DNA of 64,000 nt from an uncultured Bacteroidota bacterium (GCA_946414435.1 CAMKOM010000011.1:1-64000), one strand, 5' to 3'; positions 52,201-59,806 are shown, numbered from the stretch's first letter. Notes: generated from the letters alone by a model not told the origin. Numbers and translations: made by a program.

Positions 52201-54745
52201 GGGGCTGAGCGTATCCGGCAACCAGGGAGCGGTGACATATTTCCAAGACGAAGCGGCGATACCGTCGAACACGGCGAACTCATTATATGCGGGCGCCTAT
52301 ACGTTCTATGCTGTTGATGAGAAGAATTGTCAGACTCAGCCATTGAATGTTACAGTCAGCCAGCCTGATCCGTTAAGCTCGTCGGTTAAAACCATTATGC
52401 CAATAAAATGCGCGGCGGAGACGGGCAGCGTTGAGGTTGAAGCGGAAGGCGGCACTGCACCCTATTCATACAAGGTGTTGGAGCAGACTGAGTTTAGATT
52501 GTCGCCGGTGTTCGACGGGCTGACAACCGCCGATTATAAGTTTGTGGTGAAGGACAACAACAACTGCCACGACACCGCATCTTATCAGTTGACAGAACCC
52601 GAGCAGCTTGTAATCACGGGCAGCAAACTGAAAGACGAGTACTGCGGTCACAGCGACGGCACTATAAGTGTTGATGTGGAGGGCGGAACTGGCGGTTACG
52701 ACATACGGTGGTCCGATTACCAGACGGGAGAGTTGGCAAGCGGTTTGCCTGCGGGCAGTTATATGGTATCCGTATATGACGAGAACCGATGCCTTGCCAC
52801 AGAGACATACGATATTAAGGACATTCCGGCCCCGGTTATCTCAATAAAGAGCATTGATTCGACAAAATGCTACGGCAGTGCCGACGGCGTTGCCGAGCTG
52901 AACGTAAGTCTGGGCACGGGGGCGATAGCATACCATTGGGAGACGGAAACGACCGGCGTCCCGTATTCCGGCAAGCTTAAGGCCGGACAGCAGAGTGTGG
53001 TTGCCGTTGACGAAATAGGCTGCGCCGATACTGCTCAGTTCACAATGCCCCAGCCCGACTCGATGAAGATAGAGATAGCTGTTGCGAACCCACTCTGTTT
53101 CAACGACAATTCAGGCGAACTGACAGCCGCTGTCTCAAATTACAAGACGGGTTTGAGTTATAAATGGGACAACGGTGTTGCCGGGAGCGAAAACCGGGGT
53201 TTGTATGCCGGCACATATGGAGTGAGCGTTACAAACGCCAACGGCTGCGTGGCTAAAAAGAGCGCCACACTTGTCTATCCGGCAAAGATAACCATTAAGA
53301 AACTGGCGATTGCCGACACCAAGTGTGACCAACCCAACGGCAGCGTAACAGTCACGGCTACCGGCGGAACAGGAGTTTTGAAGTATGGGGTGAACATGGG
53401 AGCTGTGGCAGCGGCCAATAAAATTGAAGGTCTGCCGTCGGGCAACCACAAGCTGACGGTTGTTGACGATAACCAGTGCTCGATTGACACGACCGTACAT
53501 GTCGGAGCGAATGTACCGCCAGTGTTAGTGATAAACACCCGGGATGATGTCAAGTGTCATGGTGAAAGCAATGGCAAGGTATCAGTTGGAGTGGAAGGCG
53601 GACGGACGCCGTTTGTCTACAGCTGGGACAATGGTGACCGCACCACCATGTCAGCGAAAAACGGGCTCGGAGTAGGGAGTCACAAGGTGTACGTATTTGA
53701 CGGCTTCGGGTGCTCCGACACACTTGATTTCGCAATAGAGGAGCCCTATGAGTTAGAGATATACGAGAGCGGCAGCACCGATCCGGTGTGCTACGGATAC
53801 TCCAACGGCCAGATTGTTGCGGGAGTTATGGGCGGAACCGCACCTTACACTTATCAATGGGGGGACAGGCAGAGCACAGCCAAGGCGACCGGACTAGCCG
53901 CCGGCACGCATTATGTGAATGTGACCGACAAGAACGGATGCAAGGCGAAGAGATACTTCACCCTTAGCAATCCCCAGCCTGTTGTGGTGGACATACCCGA
54001 AGTGATAAGCATTTGCTCAAACCAGACCGCGGACATTGACGCCGGGCACGAAGGCAGCTTCCACTACTGGAGTTCGGCAAACGGTTTCGAGTCTGTAGCG
54101 CAGAACATCAGCGTCAACAAGAAGGGCACATATGTGGTTACAGTCACCACACTTGACGGGTGCATAGGGTCAGACTCCACCTTTGTTAATGTATCGGAAA
54201 AGGAAATCAACGCGAACTTCCTGCTGCAGTCCGACGCTTATGTGGGCGACACCATTGTGATGATAGAGATATCGTGGCCGATACCCGAGAGCATAGAGTG
54301 GTCGTGTCCCGAGGGCATGACCGTGATCAGCGACTCGGGCGACGAGATAGAGATGGTGGCGACAAAGGAGGGTGTTTACGATGTTGGGCTCACCACCTAT
54401 AACGACATCTGCACGGAGCAGACATACAAGAGCATAGTGGTTAACCCTGTAGCCCAGAAACCTGCACCGCGCAAGCTCATGGCGCAAAAAATCATCAAAG
54501 AGGTCAAGGTGTATCCGAACCCGGCGGCGGGGCCGTTCAATCTCGAGATAGAGCTGAGCGAGGAGCATGACGTGACAATAGAGATAGTGCACATGTCGGG
54601 CACGCTTCAGAAGAAGAGACACATGAAAGGTGACCGGCGGTATGTGCTCAATTTCAGCAACACAGATCTAAATGCGGGCATAAACACGATAACGGTGATA
54701 GCCGGTGACGAGATAGTAACGAAGAAGTTAGTCATAATAAGATAA
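46205..54745 (+). CDS. Giant SprB-repeat surface adhesin-like protein (2846 aa) with C-terminal T9SS type A-like sorting domain
   Basis: About 26 repeats of the form xxCxGxxxGxixvxvxGGxgxYxYxwxxG...l.aGxYxvxVtDxngC; C-term VYPNPAAGPFNLEIEL...IEIVHMSGTLQKK...AGINTITVIAGDEIVTKKLVIIR. Confidence 0.9.
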   Translation: MNKIKNSVRKQLLLAGSLLMCIVTYGGIPSKLPGMLKAMVGTQNTYVYSPNTPILIEEVSSQNHRVIAIESHGIKKYGDSFYTYTFAFTFESYNGTQRVVDNLNGMQDHTPQDLDMYMCYDTDIPNIIINQVSYKSNGEVIIGDYITKYGNLHLGFNNSFQIKGEPYQQVVVLPLMGSSEKYKFLYKSYNKSYNENYKEYIGSLSGVISKSAPVTAGDRVYFSADKNGEGVDIAVFVKNGYYFTGLTTKYEGKDSDGKHGVYSFEMPLCSDIYVFSYVESTEVDADGDTRTRTYYSSNYKRFTPTVYPKPTYTFENATEKGGVLYIHPRKSSFSIKNTTSGSIKMGFNASGTISGEQISSNGKKTFNKSDYSNGAKYILNIEAVGGGKLKKEITVKYLEQWGESFDMCDAKVTLTAPPYLPDNISPVLTIVTTNAQGQTGGNTGSFGKTYNLNREPYKYKYVINYYKNNESIFVVTKEFSFPSKLEYVSEPAGKVFKGCIRASDNTSISVNVKGGSGTYNYFINGQNVKSGTSDKSYVLQPSVGNDYKIKVTDSNNCSTEEKTVNVKIDSPFDFTIVPKKTNGYDIACNGGKGTLTFSIKGGTGGYTYNGDPISNGASLSRSGVGPHSFTISDSRGCSETHSITLTQPAELKITKLDSIRADCKEANNGKVEVTASGGVGTLMYHLSNNSDGTIDRNDGIFTGLGVKSYTLSVTDANNCASPETTVTVGSNLKLEIAKIEPAECYDERLGSITLAPKFKDGFSFNYWLNGEEVNGPKIVNVEAGDNYKVKVKPVGSDCFAELGGIQVGGPTEPLQIETIDITRCSKTDSNDGELSVTPQGGTGEYKVSIKDKEGNDVKDSKKLYPGDYYVTITDANECVYSKKDPISIPSPTKDLGFIDTIIQHVTCNGGDTAKITVYADGGWPYPNGGYKYTLINSNNKKLYDNVLSNKSYTFSKLTAGHYKVIVTDEMKVADTISVEVKEPDPLSASSEVTKEISCPGRNDGKVTVTVSGGTAGYTLSFDNEPYTTNKTKEIDGISAGTHQYKVIDANKCEYSSTVEVDEPTAIELKANAAGELYNGYNISCNGEKTGIIVVSATGGTSGYQFSIDDGPFTAQYGENAQHTFSGIGAGEHNITAKDGHGCPASLPAKVKLKQPDPIVIKEKTKTQPLCYDSINGEITVIVSGGISTQDYNYSLNGVYDGSEGGEHTFENIGAKADHKVLVTDANGCKAETSIKLGQPAELTASVSNVKNNLCNGDKEGSITFTISGGTGSYYYALNGANKIEFGNDNTISGLPAKNAHSIVVSDAHECKADAIEQKITEPDKIVARAILNDYNGKNIRCNGGVDTAVINIEGGAGDNFSTTLGGITKNGKSVEFDNLKAGEYGYKVVNVNGGKSCVKEFSFEMKQADAVAFSGFASTDAKCHGVSNGELQVNVTGGVKSYACEITDLAGNSVNTATSSSGIYLYDRLAVGSYEFKVTDANGCAVSKGFPIKQPAPLTVSIANPKNVDCKGANTGEVSAVATGGSGSYKYKWSNGMTGQSIQNLLAGEYSVMVTDANNCQSEVDENGVKAQTTIDEPASALTMLEPVYANPTCSYNKDGEITINVSGGWGGYEYTLNGVSYGSNKIEGLDEGTYTAKVKDAGGCEVSTNDITLKKPEALSFENKIGTIICKGGATDVTITSASGGTGGNYSYSIDGGNTWQSGTTFANVVSGSYILRMKDGNECLATDKEITVTEPESLVLKEDVRHNYNGSTHKANGKITVTPQGGVMPYSYQWKDTTVTSQELDNIGFGIYTIIVTDSLGCVKTGTYYINDNNPTPEVVDAICPEGTEGSIRFGDTVKCTKVEWYNASTEELLPQSGTKTITGLPKGIYKAKLFNDTQVTYIYAEVKAPDSLKYATSQRNIDCHGDNTGMASVSFTGGVVPVSVVWKNQSDDEISHSQTIENLIKGKYTAYISDAKNCQSSSQALEFDITEPAEAFVLAESAHNDVKCHGNNDAVVGLSVSGNQGAVTYFQDEAAIPSNTANSLYAGAYTFYAVDEKNCQTQPLNVTVSQPDPLSSSVKTIMPIKCAAETGSVEVEAEGGTAPYSYKVLEQTEFRLSPVFDGLTTADYKFVVKDNNNCHDTASYQLTEPEQLVITGSKLKDEYCGHSDGTISVDVEGGTGGYDIRWSDYQTGELASGLPAGSYMVSVYDENRCLATETYDIKDIPAPVISIKSIDSTKCYGSADGVAELNVSLGTGAIAYHWETETTGVPYSGKLKAGQQSVVAVDEIGCADTAQFTMPQPDSMKIEIAVANPLCFNDNSGELTAAVSNYKTGLSYKWDNGVAGSENRGLYAGTYGVSVTNANGCVAKKSATLVYPAKITIKKLAIADTKCDQPNGSVTVTATGGTGVLKYGVNMGAVAAANKIEGLPSGNHKLTVVDDNQCSIDTTVHVGANVPPVLVINTRDDVKCHGESNGKVSVGVEGGRTPFVYSWDNGDRTTMSAKNGLGVGSHKVYVFDGFGCSDTLDFAIEEPYELEIYESGSTDPVCYGYSNGQIVAGVMGGTAPYTYQWGDRQSTAKATGLAAGTHYVNVTDKNGCKAKRYFTLSNPQPVVVDIPEVISICSNQTADIDAGHEGSFHYWSSANGFESVAQNISVNKKGTYVVTVTTLDGCIGSDSTFVNVSEKEINANFLLQSDAYVGDTIVMIEISWPIPESIEWSCPEGMTVISDSGDEIEMVATKEGVYDVGLTTYNDICTEQTYKSIVVNPVAQKPAPRKLMAQKIIKEVKVYPNPAAGPFNLEIELSEEHDVTIEIVHMSGTLQKKRHMKGDRRYVLNFSNTDLNAGINTITVIAGDEIVTKKLVIIR

Positions 54746-54755
54746 GACGCGGGTC

Positions 54756-57700
54756 ATGAAACGGTCAATATTACACATCATACTGTTGCTGTGGGCCATG
54801 CTGCCGGCGACGACAGCGCACTCGCAGTCCTATCCTGTTCAGTCAAACGTCTATGTGGTGGCGCCGTACAGCCAGACCTACAGCGACTACTATGCCGACG
54901 GCCAGCAGCGCATGTTTGTTAACATTCTGCTGAACGACATGTCGCAGGGACATCTTGACGTGGTGCTCCGGTTCAGCATAAAGAGCAACAACCTGAAGCT
55001 CACCAGCAAGCTTACGGGCAATGTGCAGCCGATAACCATCCACAGCGGGAAGATGTACCGAGTGGAGGGCTCGGAGCTGGCGCAGTATCTGAGGGTTGAC
55101 GACATGCAGGCGGAGGGGCGTCTTGCGGGCGAGTTTCAGAAAAGCGGGAAGCTGCCCGAGGGGTATTACGAGATAAAGGTGGAGGTGGTGGAGTACTACC
55201 GCAGGGCCAACGTGTCGGCGCCGTCATATTCGACGATGTGGATAATGCAGCCCGAGGCGCCGGTGTGGACGATGCCACAGAACAACGCCAAGATAGACGC
55301 CATAAGTCCGCAGTTCATGCTTTTCGGGTGGATGATGACCGGCAACACATCGATGTTGCGAAACATTAAATACGAGTTCTCCATTTATGATAAGCCGGCA
55401 AGCATGAGCGCCGACGTGGTGGTGAAGACGTCCACCCCCATCTACAGTGAGGAGCTGACACAGCAGACGCTTGTGTACGGACCCGACAAGCCTTTGCTCG
55501 AGCTCGGGAAGGTCTATGCGTGCCGTGTTAAGGTGGAGGACGGAGACGGCTTAGTCAGCTTCAAGAACGACGGCTACAGCTCCACACTGGTGTTCAAATA
55601 CGGAGAGGAGTGCGATCCTCCGACGCAGGTTACCATTACCGATATTACGAAAAAGGGAGCCACCGTGAACTGGGTGAGCGACCAGTCGCACAGCGGATAC
55701 GATGTGGAGGTGAGGGAGCTGTCCGACGGCAAGAGCAGCGACTGGTTCACATGGAAAATCGACAAGCGCCAGTACAACTACGAGATAAAGCAGCTCTCGT
55801 CCGACAGCCGTTACGAGTGCCGAGTGGCCGCCGTATGCGGCCAGCGCTCGAACGGCATCCGTAGCGCATACACCGACCCTGTGGAGTTCAAGACATACGA
55901 GGCCGGGAACAAGAAATACAACTGCGGCGACCTTGTAGAGGCGTCAAAACCCACCAACCGTGTGCCATACCCCTATCTTGAGGAGGGCGACGTGATAACC
56001 GCCAACGGTTTTGTGTTCATTATTGAGTCGATATCGAAAGCCGGCGGGGGACTGTTCACGGGACAATGCTCGTGGTATATCAATTTGTGGGGAGTGAAGA
56101 TATTGTGCGATTTCAAAGACATAAGCATAAACGTGACAAGGGAGCTCATAGGGGGCCAGATAGTGGCCTGTCACGACAAGGCACAGGTGAAGGCCTTCAC
56201 CCGTCTGCAAAGCGCCGCATACATGCCGGCGGGCACACAGGTGCCAACGTCGTTCAAGGCCGACAAGATAATGACCATGACAGAGACCGTCGACTCGGTA
56301 CGGATAGTAGACGGCGAGACACTGATATACGTTGCCGGCCAGAATCCGGTAAAGGTGTCGGCCACCGACAACGTGTTTGTCCAGTCGGCCGACGGCAACT
56401 ACTACGCGGTGGAGGACGGCAAGGTCTATCCCAAGCCGTCGAACCTCGACAAAGACGGGAACCGCACACTGTCGTATAATCAGCTTATTACCGCCACATT
56501 CGGCTACGACGACAACTTCGGCCGTCATGCGGGAGTTGACGCCTACAGCGATGAGAAAAAAGCGTTTGCTGCGCAGTACAGCCAGTATCAGCTTCACTCC
56601 GACGACGCCTACGCCACATGGATAGCCAAGAACCAGACCGCCGTGCCCATAGCCAGGGTGACAGTGAGCGGCGGCGACCGCACAGCCTTGCAGTTCCGCA
56701 ATGGCGGGCAGGCAGTGGCAGTGAACAACGCCGCCGATGCCGACGCGCTCTATCTGCCTCTGACAGCCGACGGCCAGTACGACGCCTACTATACCACGCA
56801 GGACACGCACGGCGCCGATTTGGAGGTGATGGCAGGCCAGCTCAACGTGGTGTCGTATCCGCAGCAGAATATCAACGTATGCCTTGTTGAAGTGAACGGA
56901 GCAAGCTACCCCCGTACAGCAAACGAGCTGTCGAACTACCTGAACGATGTGTTCGGCCAGGCGGTATTCGGAGTGAACCTGACCAAGACCTCTATTGAGG
57001 TTGACAAGTTCAACGGCACGCTCTCGGCCAGGGAGAGCGGTGCGCTTTCGGCGTACAATCCCGACATGAAGAAGCTGATAAAGAAGGTTAAGCGACTGCC
57101 TGACTACAACAGCGATACTTACTACATTATGGTTGTTGCCAAGAGCGACAACTCGTCGCTGGCCGGATTCATGCCTGTGAACAGCAACTTTGGCTTTGTG
57201 TTTGCCGACGCCTGCAACAGCACCGACATGCTTAACCGCACCATAGCCCACGAGCTTGCCCACGGCGCCTTCCACCTGTGGCATACCTTCAGCTCGAGCA
57301 ACACCTACACGGCACCGCAGGGCACCACAGCCAACCTTATGGACTACAACGGCACCAATGCTGAACTCTACAAATACCAATGGGACTATATCCACAACCC
57401 GCAGCAGGGCATTGTTAGGTGGATGGTGGATGAGGAGGAGAGTGAGGCGATTTTAAACAAAGATGTAATGCTTGCTTATTTAAAATCCATACACAACGCT
57501 AATGTTAAGTTTGTCGAAACTCTTGCATTGTCAATTGAAGCGGGATTCAATTTCAGTTTCAGCGGTGAAATAGAACTTGATGATGAGACAAGTTTGAGTT
57601 ACTTGTCAATGTCGACATTCAGTAAAGGAACGGCAGGCGAAAAAATCATTGCCAACATTAAACCTTCAGAAAAAACGTGTGAATCCAAGAAGATAGATGA

Positions 57701-58442
57701 CGAGGAATATACGACTTACACATTTAAATCAACAAAATATGGAGATTTGCCCCCACTTGTGTTTACCGTTAAGAGTGATGAAACCACAATATTTGAAGAG
57801 TACGTATTTAGGATTCTGACAATTGAAAAAGTACAAGAGTTGGCTGAAAAATCAGTTTCTCTTGCAAATGAATCAATGGATGCAAGCTCTATATGCAATG
57901 TCTGTACACGTACCGCCTTGTACTTTATCAAAAACGATTCTACTTTGTTCCCATATGAAGGTTCTGCGTTAAAGAAAACAGCAACTTCTTCAATTAGTTA
58001 TGTGGAAGGTTACACAACCAATAATGGTCAAGCAAAGAAAATTCAGGAAGATTTTGAAGCAATGAAGTCTGAGTACGCGCGTGTTTTTGAAGAAATAAAA
58101 AAGGAAAACGTTGAATCGTGGCAGCAATATTTTACCCGGTTGCAAGATATGGCAAGTGCAGGTGAGATTATCATTGGTGCAATGTTGAATAGCAATTCCA
58201 CAGTTGGGCATGTTATGATGATAACACCCGGAGAAATGGCAGATGTATGGTATTTAGATGATGAAAATATAATCAATTACGTTTCCCAATATGGGAAAGG
58301 TTATTATGATAGTGGTATAAAAAATGTTCCTATAGTAGTTGAATGCGGACAAGATGTAAGAAAATGGGATGCACCATTATGTACTAATGTGGATAGAAAA
58401 GGAGCGGTAGAACGTCTTAAATGGTATAGATATAAAAAATAA
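54756..58442 (+). CDS. FnIII protein with zincin-like HELAHG...LMDY module and distinct C-terminal Cys/His domain; candidate polymorphic toxin
   Basis: Signal peptide MKRSILHIILLLWAMLPATTAHSQ; FnIII (PPTQVTITDITKKGATVNWVSDQSHSGYDVEV); RTIAHELAHGAFHLWHTF (HELAH at 57249-57263) plus NLMDYNGTNAELYKYQWDYIHNPQ; AT-rich C-terminal SSICNVCTRTALYFI...STVGHVMMITPGE. Confidence 0.8.
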   Translation: MKRSILHIILLLWAMLPATTAHSQSYPVQSNVYVVAPYSQTYSDYYADGQQRMFVNILLNDMSQGHLDVVLRFSIKSNNLKLTSKLTGNVQPITIHSGKMYRVEGSELAQYLRVDDMQAEGRLAGEFQKSGKLPEGYYEIKVEVVEYYRRANVSAPSYSTMWIMQPEAPVWTMPQNNAKIDAISPQFMLFGWMMTGNTSMLRNIKYEFSIYDKPASMSADVVVKTSTPIYSEELTQQTLVYGPDKPLLELGKVYACRVKVEDGDGLVSFKNDGYSSTLVFKYGEECDPPTQVTITDITKKGATVNWVSDQSHSGYDVEVRELSDGKSSDWFTWKIDKRQYNYEIKQLSSDSRYECRVAAVCGQRSNGIRSAYTDPVEFKTYEAGNKKYNCGDLVEASKPTNRVPYPYLEEGDVITANGFVFIIESISKAGGGLFTGQCSWYINLWGVKILCDFKDISINVTRELIGGQIVACHDKAQVKAFTRLQSAAYMPAGTQVPTSFKADKIMTMTETVDSVRIVDGETLIYVAGQNPVKVSATDNVFVQSADGNYYAVEDGKVYPKPSNLDKDGNRTLSYNQLITATFGYDDNFGRHAGVDAYSDEKKAFAAQYSQYQLHSDDAYATWIAKNQTAVPIARVTVSGGDRTALQFRNGGQAVAVNNAADADALYLPLTADGQYDAYYTTQDTHGADLEVMAGQLNVVSYPQQNINVCLVEVNGASYPRTANELSNYLNDVFGQAVFGVNLTKTSIEVDKFNGTLSARESGALSAYNPDMKKLIKKVKRLPDYNSDTYYIMVVAKSDNSSLAGFMPVNSNFGFVFADACNSTDMLNRTIAHELAHGAFHLWHTFSSSNTYTAPQGTTANLMDYNGTNAELYKYQWDYIHNPQQGIVRWMVDEEESEAILNKDVMLAYLKSIHNANVKFVETLALSIEAGFNFSFSGEIELDDETSLSYLSMSTFSKGTAGEKIIANIKPSEKTCESKKIDDEEYTTYTFKSTKYGDLPPLVFTVKSDETTIFEEYVFRILTIEKVQELAEKSVSLANESMDASSICNVCTRTALYFIKNDSTLFPYEGSALKKTATSSISYVEGYTTNNGQAKKIQEDFEAMKSEYARVFEEIKKENVESWQQYFTRLQDMASAGEIIIGAMLNSNSTVGHVMMITPGEMADVWYLDDENIINYVSQYGKGYYDSGIKNVPIVVECGQDVRKWDAPLCTNVDRKGAVERLKWYRYKK

Positions 58443-58448
58443 AGTATC

Positions 58449-59366
58449 ATGAAAAATAAAAATGCTTGTTGTGGACTTGTTTTAATGTTTATAAATCTAT
58501 CAGTTTATTGTCAAAATATTGAAAAGATAGATGTTGTTAATGAAAGTGTCAAGCCTTTTATTGCTTCCAAATGTAATCATTACACAAAAGAAGGAATACA
58601 TCCATATTGCATTCAATGTAATGGTATAGTATCTGTATATGATAAAAGTCACAGTTTTGGAGAAGGTAAAATTTTGGATTCGGTTGATGTGATTTTTAAC
58701 TACAATAATGATGTTGAATATGTTGTATGCCGAACAACCGCAAAACTTATTCATGTCAGTTTTTCAAAATCCAAGCCTTTAATGATTATTAACTATCTTG
58801 ATGATAGACCTGAATATTATGACGCAATACTTGATGACTATTTTTGGATTTATAATCTTGATAGCCTTGCTAATGGTATATTATACAAAGACTCTATATA
58901 TTGCAAATATTGTGATGATGGATATTTGATTGGTGATAAGTTGTTTTTTACCCGTTCAAACGAACGAGATGATTTTCAAGGCGGATATTGGCTTACAGAT
59001 ATTTATATGTCACCATTTGACAACATTGCCGATTCGGTTGTAGTGGCTCGCAATTTTGGCATTCGAGCCATAAGTTCCGACGGTAAATATATTTTAGCCC
59101 AAAACAAGAACACTATTAGCCAGTATTCTTGCGCCATAATCGATGTGGAGCAAAAAAAATATCAAGTGCTTTTAGGGCGTAATTATTGTAATCGTACTGT
59201 CATATATTCGGATGAGGAACAAAAATTTGGCTTTATTTTTGGCAAAAAAATCGTGTATGTTGATATGCCAAAAACATTTCCGTTTGATGCTCTTGAAAAG
59301 AAAGACATATTTTGGCCAAGGCCAAAAGGATTAGAAGAAAAATTTAAAAAGCCACCATTAGAGTAA
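58449..59366 (+). CDS. Exported Cys-rich hypothetical protein; candidate immunity protein for the upstream C-terminal domain
   Basis: Starts 6 bp after the upstream stop codon; signal-peptide-like MKNKNACCGLVLMFINLSVYCQN; AT-rich; no recognised family. Confidence 0.6.
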   Translation: MKNKNACCGLVLMFINLSVYCQNIEKIDVVNESVKPFIASKCNHYTKEGIHPYCIQCNGIVSVYDKSHSFGEGKILDSVDVIFNYNNDVEYVVCRTTAKLIHVSFSKSKPLMIINYLDDRPEYYDAILDDYFWIYNLDSLANGILYKDSIYCKYCDDGYLIGDKLFFTRSNERDDFQGGYWLTDIYMSPFDNIADSVVVARNFGIRAISSDGKYILAQNKNTISQYSCAIIDVEQKKYQVLLGRNYCNRTVIYSDEEQKFGFIFGKKIVYVDMPKTFPFDALEKKDIFWPRPKGLEEKFKKPPLE

Positions 59367-59426
59367 ATATTTGAATAATCTACGTATCCATCGTGGCATT
59401 GTGGGTTTATATTTGGGCGCCCTTAG

Positions 59427-59480
59427 CGTAGATACGCGGCGCGCCGCGTATCTACAGGCGGCGAGAGCGGGCATTGGTGC
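59427..59480. repeat. Palindromic repeat copy 1 (REP/MITE-like)
   Basis: Perfect 28-bp palindrome GTAGATACGCGGCGCGCCGCGTATCTAC (59428-59455) followed by aggcggcgagagcgggcattggtg. Confidence 0.8.
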
Positions 59481-59535
59481 GGCATAGAAAAATCTGCGTA
59501 TGTGGGGTTGGACTGAAAAAAGGCGACCTTCTTTT

Positions 59536-59564
59536 TTGATTTTTGTGCCAATTATCTAATTTTG
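59536..59564 (+). promoter_or_regulatory. Putative promoter of the toxin-antitoxin pair
   Basis: TTG (59536-59538), 18-bp spacer, TAATTTTG (59557-59564); antitoxin ATG at 59589. Confidence 0.45.
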
Positions 59565-59588
59565 TATAAAAATTTAAAAAACAGGAAA

Positions 59589-59804
59589 ATGTCAGAATCG
59601 GCTTTCGCACAATTGTCAGGTCAGATTGATATGCTTTCTTACACAGAGCGGGTTATGCTGCTCGATAAGATTGTGAGCACTCTGCGCAGTCCGTTCACCG
59701 CGGCTGTGCAAAAGAAAAAAGCCGAAACCGAAGCGGCTTTCGGGTTGTGGAAAGACCGCGACATCACGGTTGAAACCATCCGCCAAAAAGCGTGGGGGCG
59801 CTAA
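59589..59804 (+). CDS. VapB-like antitoxin
   Basis: Small ORF (MSESAFAQLSGQIDMLSYTERVMLLDKIVSTL...TVETIRQKAWGR) directly upstream of a PIN-domain gene. Confidence 0.7.
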   Translation: MSESAFAQLSGQIDMLSYTERVMLLDKIVSTLRSPFTAAVQKKKAETEAAFGLWKDRDITVETIRQKAWGR

Positions 59805-59806
59805 CG

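Noticed and set aside
49200-54000. SprB repeats as recent tandem DNA duplications or phase-variable slippage
   Set aside because: Repeats are diverged at nucleotide level with no long identical stretches seen by eye, so slippage is unlikely.
55944-57395. 483-aa minus-strand ORF antisense to the 54756 gene
   Set aside because: Shadow ORF in GC-rich coding DNA; composition His/Val/Gly/Arg-rich, no domain, opposite strand has signal peptide, FnIII and HELAHG motifs.
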